NCBI GenBank assembly: GCA_016210545.1
Contig: JACQTY010000221.1
Span: 1-38,873, forward strand
Reading direction: 5' to 3'
DNA length: 38,873 nt
From: Chloroflexota bacterium
GTDB lineage: Bacteria; Chloroflexota; Dehalococcoidia; JACVQG01
A model generated the notes under the pieces. The model saw nothing but the letters and a program-made list of their open reading frames with translations. It had not been told where the DNA came from and did not search any database. Positions within the stretch are counted from its first letter, which is position 1. Each line of letters opens with the position of its first letter. Positions 8,781 through 17,404 of this stretch are shown here, one piece after another. The position numbers were made by a program, and so were the translations under genes.

Positions 8781-9077
8781 ATGACGACAGAACTCATTCA
8801 CATGGGCTTCAGCAATATTCTGGCGATCAACCGGGTGGTAGCGATAGTATCTCCCAATTCGGCCCCATCCAAGCGTATGGCCCAGGATGCGAAGAAAAAG
8901 GGACTCATAATCGACATGACTAACGGCAGGCGTACCAAGGCGATCATAGTCCTGGATACTGGTTATCTCGTGCTGGCGGCGATCGCTCCCGATACTATCG
9001 CGGGCCGGGTCGCAGCCAGCCGGGATGGGGTCAGTTCCAAGTCAGAGCCATTAGAGGAAGTGGTTGCCCAGTCATAA
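8781..9077 (+). CDS. remA: RemA/DUF370 family extracellular matrix regulator-like protein
   Basis: MTTELIHMGFSNILAINRVVAIVSPNSAPSKRMAQDAKKKGLIIDMTNGRRTKAIIVLDTGYLVLAAI; precedes gmk, as in many genomes. Confidence 0.92.
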   Translation: MTTELIHMGFSNILAINRVVAIVSPNSAPSKRMAQDAKKKGLIIDMTNGRRTKAIIVLDTGYLVLAAIAPDTIAGRVAASRDGVSSKSEPLEEVVAQS

Positions 9078-9684
9078 TGCCGGACCGGGCCAGCTAGCGC
9101 CTTTGCTGGTGGTCCTTTCGGGGCCATCCGGGGTCGGGAAAGATGCGGTGCTTTCCCGACTGAGGACCAAACTCCCCGCCTGTCATTTCACGGTGACGGT
9201 GACCACCCGTACCCGCCGCCCGCAGGAGCGGGACGGGGTGGACTACAACTTTGTCTCCGAGCGGCGCTTCCAGGAGTTGCTGGGCCGTGGGGAGTTGCTG
9301 GAGTACGCCCAGGTGTACGGCAACTGGTACGGTGTGCCGAAGGACCAGGTGCGCGAGGCTCTGGCCCGGGGCCGGGATGTAATGATCAAGGCCGACGTGC
9401 AGGGGGCGGCCACCATCAAGCGCCTGGCGCCGCAGGCGGTCTTCATATTTCTTGCTCCAGGGAGCCTTGAGGAGCTGGAATCCCGCCTCCACAACCGCCA
9501 CACCGAGTCGCCCGAGGCGCTCGCTCAGCGTCTCCAGGTGGCCAGGGAAGAAATGAAACGTCTTCCTGAGTTTGACTACATTGTGGTGAATGCCGACGCC
9601 CGGATGGACCAGGCCATAGCGCAGATAGAGGCCATCATCACCGCAGAGAAATGCCGGGTGCAGCCGCGAATAGTCAAGCTGTGA
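9064..9684 (+). CDS. gmk: Guanylate kinase
   Basis: LVVLSGPSGVGKDAVLSRLRTKLP, VTTRTRRPQERDGVDYNFVSERRFQEL, GNWYGVPKDQVREALARGRDVMIKADVQGAATIK. Confidence 0.95.
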   Translation: MPSHNAGPGQLAPLLVVLSGPSGVGKDAVLSRLRTKLPACHFTVTVTTRTRRPQERDGVDYNFVSERRFQELLGRGELLEYAQVYGNWYGVPKDQVREALARGRDVMIKADVQGAATIKRLAPQAVFIFLAPGSLEELESRLHNRHTESPEALAQRLQVAREEMKRLPEFDYIVVNADARMDQAIAQIEAIITAEKCRVQPRIVKL

Positions 9685-9762
9685 GACTTGTGTGGCCCGC
9701 CTCAACCACCTGGGAGGCGCCCCTGTTGCTACCCCGCCCCGACAACCCTGCGCCAAGAGGCT

Positions 9763-9838
9763 CTAAGCGCAGAGGCCGCAGACGACACAAATAGAAGCGA
9801 GAGATCTCTGCGCCCTCTGCGTGCTCCGCGGTAAATAG
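9763..9838. repeat. Dispersed 'GCGCAGAGGCCGCAGAC ... CTCTGCGCCCTCTGCGTGCTCCGCGG' repeat
   Basis: Intergenic; two arms of opposite orientation around acacaaatagaagcgagagat. Confidence 0.55.
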
Positions 9839-10128
9839 TCCGACGATGCCGGTCATGACTTCGGGTCTAGGTGTCTGACGCGGTCGCACCCTCATTCAAA
9901 CCCCCGTGTTCTTTCCCCATGTTGCCCTGATACTAAGAGCTACCAGTCTCGCGCCCTGTCTTGCAGCGCTTCGCCCGGGAGTGGTCCGCGCCAAAGGGTC
10001 TGGCCTTCAAACTACGGCCAGAACTAAATTCAACTATTTTCTAAATATTGTGGATGATATTGCCCGCTGTAGATTTGTTTCTAAGACATGACGGCCAAAA
10101 ATATTCCGAAAAAAGTTCTGAAAACATC

Positions 10129-10157
10129 TTGACTAGTGCCGCTTGGCCTGCTAAAGT
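10129..10157 (+). promoter_or_regulatory. Putative sigma70-type promoter upstream of ftsZ
   Basis: TTGACT - 17 nt - TAAAGT, about 80 nt upstream of the ftsZ start; aggaggag just before ATG 10239. Confidence 0.45.
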
Positions 10158-10238
10158 TGGGGGTAGCTAGCCGCAGTGCAAAGTGAACGATGACTTGCAT
10201 ACGCAAGCCTACCCGCGAATCAAATACAGGAGGAGTGC

Positions 10239-11345
10239 ATGGCCAGGCAGATATCAGCTATCGGCGCCACCAGGATCAAGGTCATCGGGGTGGGAGGTGG
10301 CGGCTCTAATGCTGTGACGAGGATGGTCAGAGAGAACATCCCGGGTGTGGAGTTCATCGCTCTCAACACCGATTCCCAGAGCCTTCAACTGGCTGAAGCC
10401 CCTACCAGGAGGCAATTGGGCGACAAGCTAACCCGCGGCCTGGGCGCCGGCGGCGAACCCAGCATTGGTTGCAAGGCGGCCATGGAAAGCAAGGATGACC
10501 TACGGGAACTGTGCGGGGGGGCAGATATTGTCTTCATTACCGCCGGTATGGGAGGCGGGACCGGAACGGGAGCGGCCCCCGTGGTAGCCGAACTGGTCAA
10601 GGAGAGCGGCGCACTCACGGTCGCCGTAGTTACCAAGCCCTTCTCTTTTGAAGGGGCGCACCGTCGGCTGCAAGCTGAGGCGGGACTGGCGAAGCTCGTC
10701 CCACATGTCGATACCCTCATCACTATCTCCAATGATGGTCTTCTTCGCCTCTGCGATGCGAATACAGGCGTGGACAGCGCCTTCAAGCTCTCCGATGACA
10801 TACTGAAACAGGCGGTGGAGTCCATAGTCTCCGTGGTCACGGTACCCGGTCTGATCAATTTGGACTTCGCGGACGTGAGGTCGGTACTCAAAGGCGCTGG
10901 ACTTGCCCAGCTATCCATCGGGAAGGGCACGGGCGCTAACCGGGCCACTGATGCGGCGAAAGCGGCCCTGGCCAGCCCGTTGTTGGATATACCGCTTCGT
11001 GGTGCGAAACGCGTCCTGTACAACATCTGCGGCAATAATGACCTCACCCTCACTGAAGTGCAGGGAGCTGCCGACGTCATTGCCAGGGAAGCGGACCCGG
11101 CGGCGAACATCATATTTGGCGTCGTCTTTGATGCCAAGAAGCATGAGGAGGTTACCGTAACCCTGGTGGCTACGGGACTGTCCACTGGCGCACGGCCCAC
11201 GCCGAGTTTAGAGAGCGTGAGACGTCTTATGAACAACATGGATACGAGCCCCGCGTTGGACGCTCCGGCTTTCATGCGCCAGTCTTCGGCGGGCGGGGGA
11301 TTGGGAAGCAGCAACATTCAGGGCTTGCGTCGCCCCCGGGGGTGA
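10239..11345 (+). CDS. ftsZ: Cell division protein FtsZ
   Basis: IKVIGVGGGGSNAVTRMV, FITAGMGGGTGTGAAPVVAEL tubulin/FtsZ signature, NLDFADVRSVLKGAG. Confidence 0.97.
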   Translation: MARQISAIGATRIKVIGVGGGGSNAVTRMVRENIPGVEFIALNTDSQSLQLAEAPTRRQLGDKLTRGLGAGGEPSIGCKAAMESKDDLRELCGGADIVFITAGMGGGTGTGAAPVVAELVKESGALTVAVVTKPFSFEGAHRRLQAEAGLAKLVPHVDTLITISNDGLLRLCDANTGVDSAFKLSDDILKQAVESIVSVVTVPGLINLDFADVRSVLKGAGLAQLSIGKGTGANRATDAAKAALASPLLDIPLRGAKRVLYNICGNNDLTLTEVQGAADVIAREADPAANIIFGVVFDAKKHEEVTVTLVATGLSTGARPTPSLESVRRLMNNMDTSPALDAPAFMRQSSAGGGLGSSNIQGLRRPRG

Positions 11346-11436
11346 AGCTTGGCTACTGCTTGGTTGGGTAGATTAACGTGGTCATTCGGCCATATTTGAG
11401 ACCCTGGGGTGGGCGACCCCGTCACCCCCTTGGCTA

Positions 11437-11463
11437 CCCCCCTCTCCGACTCGGAGAGGGGGG
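11437..11463. terminator. Bidirectional hairpin between convergent ftsZ and PiT transporter
   Basis: CCCCCCTCTCCGA-C-TCGGAGAGGGGGG, perfect 13-bp arms followed by TTT; also resembles intergenic repeat hairpins elsewhere in the window. Confidence 0.55.
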
Positions 11464-11581
11464 TTTGTGGGTGAGGTCGACGTGAATATCCTTCAAGTGT
11501 CGCCGGGAAGCCAAGACCGTTCTTGCGGTTTGGCGCTGCCTCGGGAATCAGCGTAACGTAACAAAGGCTCCCGTCGGCCAG

Positions 11582-12577
11582 CTAGAATATCAGGCGGAAA
11601 AGCAGGGCGAACACGGCGCCCAGCGCGGCGCAGATGGGAAAGGTCAATAGCCAGGCCGTAACTATGTTCCGGCCTACTCCCCAGCGCACGGCAGAGAAGC
11701 GGCGCGTGGCGCCTACCCCCATAATGGCCATGTTGATGGTGTGTGTGGTGCTAAGCGGTACCCCCATATGGGACGCTATCTGTATCGCCGAGGCAGCGGA
11801 TGTCTCCGCGGCAAACCCGTTGATTGGCTCCAACTTGGTCAGCGAGTAACCCATGGTACGGATGACACGCCGGCCCCCCAGGAAAGTCCCCGTGGCCATG
11901 ACAGTGCCGCAGAGGAATATTACCCAAAGCGGCACTTCAAACCGGGGCAGGGCGCCGCCCAGCACCAGTGCCAGGGTAAATACACCCATGAACTTCTGAC
12001 CGTCGTTGCCGCCATGGCTGAAGGCCATGAATGCTGCCGAGAGTATCTGCAGCCGGCCGAACAGACCGCGTACCACGGCGGGGCGGGCGTGTCGCAAGGT
12101 CCAGTAAAGGGCCGCCATGGCCAGCAGAGCCAGGGCGAAGCCGAGCAGCGTCGAGAAGCTGAGGCCAATTATTATCTTCTGCCATCCCGACCACAGCAAG
12201 ACCTTCGTGCCGGCCGCAGCCACACCGGCCCCGGCCAGCCCTGCCACAAGCCCGTGAGATATGCTGATGGGCAGGCCGTAGATTGTAGCTATGGCCCCCC
12301 AGACGGCTATGCTCAAAACGCCCGCAGCTACCACCGGCAGGCCCACGGCTTCGGGCCTGACTATGCCCTGTCCTATGGTTGCGGCGACCGCGGTGCCGCT
12401 TAGCAATACTCCCAGCAAATTCAGTACGGAGGCCATCAACAGGGCATGCACCGGGGCCAGGACCTTGGTGGAGATAACAGTGGCGATGGCATTGGGGGCA
12501 TCGTTCCAGCCGTTAACAAATTCGCCGGCTAATACGAGGAATAGAACGAAGAACATCGCGGCCGGGGCATCAGGCAT
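11582..12577 (-). CDS. Inorganic phosphate transporter, PiT family
   Basis: GEFVNGWNDAPNAIATVISTKVL, AFSHGGNDGQKFMGV, GFAAETSAASAIQIASHMGVPLSTTHTINMAIMGVG. Confidence 0.95.
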   Translation of the reverse strand: MPDAPAAMFFVLFLVLAGEFVNGWNDAPNAIATVISTKVLAPVHALLMASVLNLLGVLLSGTAVAATIGQGIVRPEAVGLPVVAAGVLSIAVWGAIATIYGLPISISHGLVAGLAGAGVAAAGTKVLLWSGWQKIIIGLSFSTLLGFALALLAMAALYWTLRHARPAVVRGLFGRLQILSAAFMAFSHGGNDGQKFMGVFTLALVLGGALPRFEVPLWVIFLCGTVMATGTFLGGRRVIRTMGYSLTKLEPINGFAAETSAASAIQIASHMGVPLSTTHTINMAIMGVGATRRFSAVRWGVGRNIVTAWLLTFPICAALGAVFALLFRLIF

Positions 12578-13196
12578 GCTTGAGAGCTACCCCTTCCAGC
12601 ACATTGGCAACGTCTTCCGCCCTGTCAGTGGCCGATTCCAGGTGGTTGTATATTTCCCGCCACTTGATGATATCGGTGACCTCTGTCCTGTCGGTGAAGA
12701 GTTCGCCCAGTGCAGAGCGGTGGACGCGGTCGGCGGCGTTTTCCAGCCGGTTGAGTTCCACACAGTGAGTGAGGACCTCTTTGAGGTCGCCGGGGCGCCT
12801 GAGGTCAGGTAACGCTCTTGCCAGTTCGTCGGCGCCCTGGACGATGATCGCCGCCAGTTCCTTTGCCCGATGTGTAGGCGCCTGTATCTTATATACCAGC
12901 ATGGCATCGGCTGCCGCCTGGATCAAGTCCACCACGTCGTCTATGGCGTTGGCCAGGGCGGCGATGTCTTCCCGGTCAAGGGGTGTCACGAAGGTGGAGT
13001 GAAGTTCAGCCATTATTCGGTGGGTGATCTCGTCCCCCTCGTGTTCCACGTCATTGATCTGGCTTACCTTGAATTCGATGTTCTCCCAGTGGTTCACCAG
13101 ATCGTCCAGGAGCTGGGCTGCCTTTGCTGCGTTACGGGCGTCCTCCTCGAAAAGGTCAAAGAACTTACGTTCCCGCGGGATAAAAGAAAACCTCAC
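12570..13196 (-). CDS. DUF47 (PhoU-like/Pit accessory) family protein
   Basis: RFSFIPRERKFFDLFEEDARNAAKAAQLLDDLV...DREDIAALANAIDDVVDLIQAAADAM; GTG start at 13196; overlaps the PiT gene. Confidence 0.92.
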   Translation of the reverse strand: MRFSFIPRERKFFDLFEEDARNAAKAAQLLDDLVNHWENIEFKVSQINDVEHEGDEITHRIMAELHSTFVTPLDREDIAALANAIDDVVDLIQAAADAMLVYKIQAPTHRAKELAAIIVQGADELARALPDLRRPGDLKEVLTHCVELNRLENAADRVHRSALGELFTDRTEVTDIIKWREIYNHLESATDRAEDVANVLEGVALKHA

Positions 13197-13359
13197 GCCG
13201 GCGGCCTCCTTACTAAGGGTCTCAGCGGATAGTGGAACGACAAAGTGTCGTGGGCATACAAAAGTTCGTGAACATGATAGCAAACCAGGTAGGTGGCAGT
13301 CAACAGGTTGAACGCCTCCCCCAATAACTGAAGCCACCGTCAGGGAAAGCCAATGCCTT

Positions 13360-13950
13360 TCATTGGGAGGCCAACCTCAGCCGAAAATAGTTGCCGGCGG
13401 CAATCATCGCCGGGTGTACCCGGAAGTGCTTGAGTTGCAAAAAGGAGATCTGGCTGTTGAAGAACTCCAGGAGCGCCCTGTCCACATCTTTCTTGACGAG
13501 GTCGCGTATCGGGGCCAGGTGGGGGTAGAGGCCGGACTTGCCCGGCTCGATCTTGTCCGCAAGAAAGACTATTTTTGCCAGCGGTCCCATGTCCCTGTTG
13601 CCCGAGGTATGCCAGCGCACGGCTTCCAGCACCGCCCCGTCGGTGACCTGCCACTTGCGCCTGAGTATCTCGGCCCCCACGGGCCCGTGAAGGAGGACCG
13701 GGGTGGTCTCCTCCATGGGGTCTATTTGCAGGCTGTACTCCCTGGCGAGGTACAGAAGCTCCCCCTCGGGATAGGCGCGGGCCAGGTCGTGGACCAACCC
13801 TGCCCAGGCGGCCCTGTCTTCCGGCCATCCCCAATGGTGGGCCAGCTCAACACAAAGCTGGCTGGTCCGCTGGCAATGGGCCAGGAGGCCGCGCGGTAGG
13901 TAAGAGAGCCTTTTTCGGGCGGAGTAGAGGTCAAAATCCATGTCTGCCAA
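13360..13950 (-). CDS. yqeK: HD-domain protein, YqeK-like (bis(5'-nucleosyl)-tetraphosphatase, symmetrical)
   Basis: HCQRTSQLCVELAHHWG, AGLVHDLARAYPEGELL, LLHGPVGAEILRRKWQVTDGAVLEAVRWHTSGNRDMGPLAKIVFLADKIEP. Confidence 0.9.
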   Translation of the reverse strand: MADMDFDLYSARKRLSYLPRGLLAHCQRTSQLCVELAHHWGWPEDRAAWAGLVHDLARAYPEGELLYLAREYSLQIDPMEETTPVLLHGPVGAEILRRKWQVTDGAVLEAVRWHTSGNRDMGPLAKIVFLADKIEPGKSGLYPHLAPIRDLVKKDVDRALLEFFNSQISFLQLKHFRVHPAMIAAGNYFRLRLASQ

Positions 13951-13995
13951 GCACGCGGGGAAAATTCGTGAATTGCCCCTGCGGCATTCCTTCTC

Positions 13996-14337
13996 CTATC
14001 CTAGCTGGCTGGACATATGCCGCCCCGCCAGCAGGTGCAGGTGCATGTGGGGCACCCCCTGGTCGCCGTCCCTGCCTGTGTTCAGCACCAGCCGGTACCC
14101 TGACTTGTCCACGCCGACCTTCCGGGCGATCTCGCGGGCCAGCAGCATGAGCTTGCCGGCCAGGTGTTCCTTGTCCTTAGGCAGGTCGGCTAGGGCGGGG
14201 TAATGCCCCCGCGGCGCCAGGAGCAGATGGGTTGGGGCAAGGGGGGCGATGTCCGGGAATACTATGAATTCGTCATCCTGATAGACGAACTTGGCGGGGA
14301 TCTCGCCTTTGTTTATGCGGCAGAAAACACAGTCCAT
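13996..14337 (-). CDS. HIT family protein
   Basis: MDCVFCRINKGEIPAKFVYQDDEFIVFPDIAPLAPTHLLLAPRGHY...GVPHMHLHLLAGR (HxHxH). Confidence 0.95.
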   Translation of the reverse strand: MDCVFCRINKGEIPAKFVYQDDEFIVFPDIAPLAPTHLLLAPRGHYPALADLPKDKEHLAGKLMLLAREIARKVGVDKSGYRLVLNTGRDGDQGVPHMHLHLLAGRHMSSQLG

Positions 14338-14343
14338 CGACGC

Positions 14344-14577
14344 CTAGCCCTCCGTCCGCTTCAGTCCCAGGCGGCGGCGTATTTCCTGACTGAATAGGCC
14401 GCCCTCCGATTTCTGTCGGGCTCTTGAGCGTTGTATCAAAGCCAGGAACTGGGGATTATTGCTCAAGCTCACCGTTTCGAGGTCTGCGTTGTCAACGGCA
14501 ACCGGACCACCCGCCGGCTTGCCGCCGACGGTGAGGATTGCATGCCCCTTGCTTGCGTCTTTCGCATGCTTTGGCAT
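14344..14577 (-). CDS. Small antitoxin-like hypothetical protein
   Basis: MPKHAKDASKGHAILTVGGKPAGGPVAVDNADLETVSLSNNPQFLALIQRSRARQKSEGGLFSQEIRRRLGLKRTEG; C-terminal pattern reminiscent of Phd/YefM-class antitoxin tails. Confidence 0.5.
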   Translation of the reverse strand: MPKHAKDASKGHAILTVGGKPAGGPVAVDNADLETVSLSNNPQFLALIQRSRARQKSEGGLFSQEIRRRLGLKRTEG

Positions 14578-14785
14578 TTGGAAACTCCAGAAGATAGTAT
14601 ACCTTAAAATGTTCACGATGTTCACGCCGTAGGCCAGGTTGTAGGGTGGGTGCAGTCCCGATGAAATCGGGGCGAAACCCGCCGTCAGTTAGATATCAAG
14701 GATTGTCCGCTCCTCCGTCGCATTCATGCCGCATGTGTAGCCCTAACCTCTTGTGCGTTGTCGCTGAGTAGAGGGGCCGAGGGGT

Positions 14786-15295
14786 CTACTTTATGGCGCT
14801 TCCCCAGAACACGGCAGATATGTTGTACCCGCTGTGCAGCGCCATCGCCGAGATGAAGAACTTCCAGTTACCCGACAGGAACGGCACTTTTCCCCATACC
14901 GAGTCGGCCAGCCTCTGGTTTACCCCGAAGCCCGCAATGAAGCTGGCCAGCACGTGCATGGGCAACGCCATGGCGAACCGGGCTACCACTAGCGCCTCGG
15001 TATGGTCCGGGAAATAGAAGTTCAGATAGGCGAGGTTTTCTATGACGGCAAAGGACAGCCCACCCAGGGCGCTGAGGAAGGCGGTGTAGGGCCTGGACCG
15101 CAGCAGTTGCGGGGCCCTGGCCAGCAGGATGTAGACGCCGATGGGTTTGACCGCTTCCTCGATAACGGGCCCGGCGAAGAAGGGGCCGAGAAAGGCCGAA
15201 GGGATTCCCTGTCTCCCCTCCTGAAAGATGGCGCCGATGATGCCCAGCACCCCTCCGCCCACCGCCACCAGCGGAGGGATGACGTTTCGCTTCAT
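14786..15295 (-). CDS. PrsW-like intramembrane protease family protein
   Basis: FFAGPVIEEAVKPIGVYILLARAP, SFAVIENLAYL, FISAMALHSGYNISAVFWG; start taken at MKRNVIPP (15295), an upstream start is possible. Confidence 0.78.
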   Translation of the reverse strand: MKRNVIPPLVAVGGGVLGIIGAIFQEGRQGIPSAFLGPFFAGPVIEEAVKPIGVYILLARAPQLLRSRPYTAFLSALGGLSFAVIENLAYLNFYFPDHTEALVVARFAMALPMHVLASFIAGFGVNQRLADSVWGKVPFLSGNWKFFISAMALHSGYNISAVFWGSAIK

Positions 15296-15374
15296 AAAGC
15301 CGGGCTGTGCTGCTGGCTGGGCGATCTTTATTGTTGGTTCTATACGAGTTCTCCTTGGAGGACGTGCAGGGATT

Positions 15375-16073
15375 TCACCCGTGTACGCGGAAACACTCTC
15401 TACAAAGCGGCCGGGCGTATGACACCTCGGCTGGCCTGCCGCAAACGTGGCAGAGCTTCTCCGGATATTCCTTGTCTCCATACTGCGACCAGACGTCGTA
15501 GCAGCTTTCACACAGTGGTTTGTCCGGGTCTAGCAGTATTGGCTGTCCGCATCGAATGCATCTTCCCTCCGCGGCGCGCCGCTCTTGCCTAGAAGCTTCT
15601 CCCACGGGCACGCGCGAGCCTTTGGCAGTGGATGTTTTGATAGGTTTGGCTAGACGTTGCAAGGTATTCTTCACGTAGCCACGGACATCCCGTCCAACGT
15701 CTTCGTCTTGTACGTACCACGCGATCTCATGTGAACTATGCGCGGAGGACTTGATGAGGTTCATGGAGCTCAAGACCAAGTCCTGTTCGTTTAGGTAAAT
15801 CTTGGCATGAAGCTTGTCTACTGCAAGGACATCGACCCCGTTATCTGCCAGCCAGGCCACGCCGGGGCTATCAATCACTTCGGGATCCCCCCTCACTATA
15901 GCAACGACCTTCACGCCGTTTTTCACTGCCAGCCGGATAGCATCCTCGGCGTGGCCCCAGAGGTCGACGTACGGAGTAACAATAACCGCGTACTTCTTTG
16001 CCTCCTTTATGATGGCTAGCACCTGCGGTGTAACTTCGTCGTCTAAACTCAACACCATCTTGGGTTGGGCCAC
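15375..16073 (-). CDS. PLD-like (single HKD-like motif) protein with two C-terminal CxxC zinc-ribbon units
   Basis: YAVIVTPYVDLWGHAEDAIRLAVKNGVKVVAIVRGD...LHAKIYLNEQDLVLSSMNL (HxKx4E); C-term CIRCGQ..CESC and CHVCGR..CREC. Confidence 0.85.
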   Translation of the reverse strand: MAQPKMVLSLDDEVTPQVLAIIKEAKKYAVIVTPYVDLWGHAEDAIRLAVKNGVKVVAIVRGDPEVIDSPGVAWLADNGVDVLAVDKLHAKIYLNEQDLVLSSMNLIKSSAHSSHEIAWYVQDEDVGRDVRGYVKNTLQRLAKPIKTSTAKGSRVPVGEASRQERRAAEGRCIRCGQPILLDPDKPLCESCYDVWSQYGDKEYPEKLCHVCGRPAEVSYARPLCRECFRVHG

Positions 16074-16111
16074 AAGAATCCTCCAGGTCAGAACTGAAAA
16101 GCCCTTCCAGT

Positions 16112-16326
16112 ACGTAGGGTGGGTGAATGTGGCATGTCAATGCCCCGGAACCCACCACGCATCTGGTCCCGATGAGTCGGGACAGGGCAAACTCTTTCCC
16201 AAAGGGAGAGGCCGGGGGTGGGTCCGCTCGCTCCAAACGGCGCGTTTCCAATGCTTGGCAAGGGGCCTTCTCTCTCAGTGGCAGCGGTCTTTGCGGCGTG
16301 CTACGCTCGCTTGACCCACCCTACGT
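16112..16326. repeat. 215-bp element with perfect 13-bp terminal inverted repeats (ACGTAGGGTGGGT ... ACCCACCCTACGT)
   Basis: Terminal repeats read directly; interior contains GTCCCGATGAGTCGGGAC palindrome; no ORF of note. Confidence 0.65.
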
Positions 16327-16673
16327 CTCTCTGCGGAGTACTTGGTTAGGTTCATTGATCTCAGTACCAATGGTTTCTCGTTCAGGTATATTTTGGCGTG
16401 CAGCTTGTCTACCGCGCGGACCTCAACGCCAGTGCTCACCAGCCATCTGACGCTCTCGCTTTCCGTCACTTTGGGTTCCGCCCTGACGATCGCTCCAAGC
16501 TTGACGACTCTTTTCATAGCGACAGAGATAGCATTCTGCGCGTGTCCCACAGATCGACGTAGGGAGTCACCAGAATCGCATGTTTTTGCGCCTCATGGAT
16601 GACGGAGAGCACCAGCGTCTGGGCTTCTTCGTCGGCGTGGAACGTCTTTTGTGTTTCGTTCACAGGATTACTC
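16318..16673 (-). pseudogene. Frameshifted, C-terminally truncated paralogue of the adjacent PLD-like protein
   Basis: Frame 1: VNETQKTFHADEEAQTLVLSVIHEAQKHAILVTPYVDLW; after a 1-nt shift: HAQNAISVAMKRVVKLGAIVRAEPKVTESESVRWLVSTGVEVRAVDKLHAKIYLNEKPLVLRSMNLTKYSAE. Both parts align to the intact copy; the zinc ribbons are missing. Confidence 0.8.
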
Positions 16674-16775
16674 CAAGGCGAGGCTCTGGGGCAGGTCTCT
16701 TGACTTGCCTTCTCACCAAGTCGGGTTGGAAACTCGACCTACGCTCGAAAGGCTTAAGCGCTGCGGCTGGGGTAT

Positions 16776-17117
16776 CTACGCGTCCCCGCCGAACGGCGGG
16801 TATTTGCCCGTCAGGAACATGCTGTAAGCGTTTACCCTCGTTTGCCAGCGGAATATCTTGGCGACGAAGTCGAACATCCCTTTGGGGAACTTCCCGGTGA
16901 AAAGTATCATCCACCATGCAAAGAATCCCACTACACCCTGGGCAATACCAACAAAGAACAGGACAGCGATGTGGGGAATGACCAGGAAGGCACGAAAGAA
17001 GGTTGTCAGCCTGGACATTCTTTCCGGGTAGTCCACCTCCAGCCGGACGGGGTATGGAAGTACCTGTTGCACAACCGGGCTGGGTTCCGGCACGCCGGGT
17101 TCCGGGACCACTGACAT
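16776..17117 (-). CDS. DUF4389 family membrane protein
   Basis: YPVRLEVDYPERMSRLTTFFRAFLVIPHIAVLFFVGIAQGVVGFFAWWMILFTGKFPKGMFDFVAKIFRWQTRVNAYSMFLTGKYPPF. Confidence 0.85.
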   Translation of the reverse strand: MSVVPEPGVPEPSPVVQQVLPYPVRLEVDYPERMSRLTTFFRAFLVIPHIAVLFFVGIAQGVVGFFAWWMILFTGKFPKGMFDFVAKIFRWQTRVNAYSMFLTGKYPPFGGDA

Positions 17118-17353
17118 AGCATCCTCCTTTTCGTTTCTGGCCTGACTTTAGTCAGGTCAAGGCGGAAACCCTGTCCCATCCCGAAGCGAAACAAAGGGGA
17201 AAACGCGGATATCTCAGACATGCGCGCCGCAACGGGCGCAAGCCCCGAATGATCCGGTCAGAGCGGGCCGGACAAGGGGCGCGCCGCTGAACGGGGCAGC
17301 CATGCGCCTGACCGCACCTCTCCCAGCTCTCGATCCCCACTTAAGGCGGGCTC

Positions 17354-17374
17354 GGGCACGGCGTCGCCGTGCCC
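17354..17374. repeat. Palindrome GGGCACGGCG-T-CGCCGTGCCC downstream of an ACAD gene
   Basis: Perfect 10-bp arms. Confidence 0.6.
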
Positions 17375-17404
17375 CTGCGATTCTTGCCTCCGGCGTCTGG
17401 CCTC

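Noticed and set aside
10385-11317. 310-aa minus-strand ORF antisense to ftsZ
   Set aside because: No recognisable domain; ftsZ on the + strand is unambiguous.
15295-15511. N-terminal extension of the PrsW-like ORF (MKAATTSGRSMETRNIRR...)
   Set aside because: Overlaps the zinc-ribbon coding end of the PLD-like gene in another frame and lacks membrane-protein character; probably not translated.
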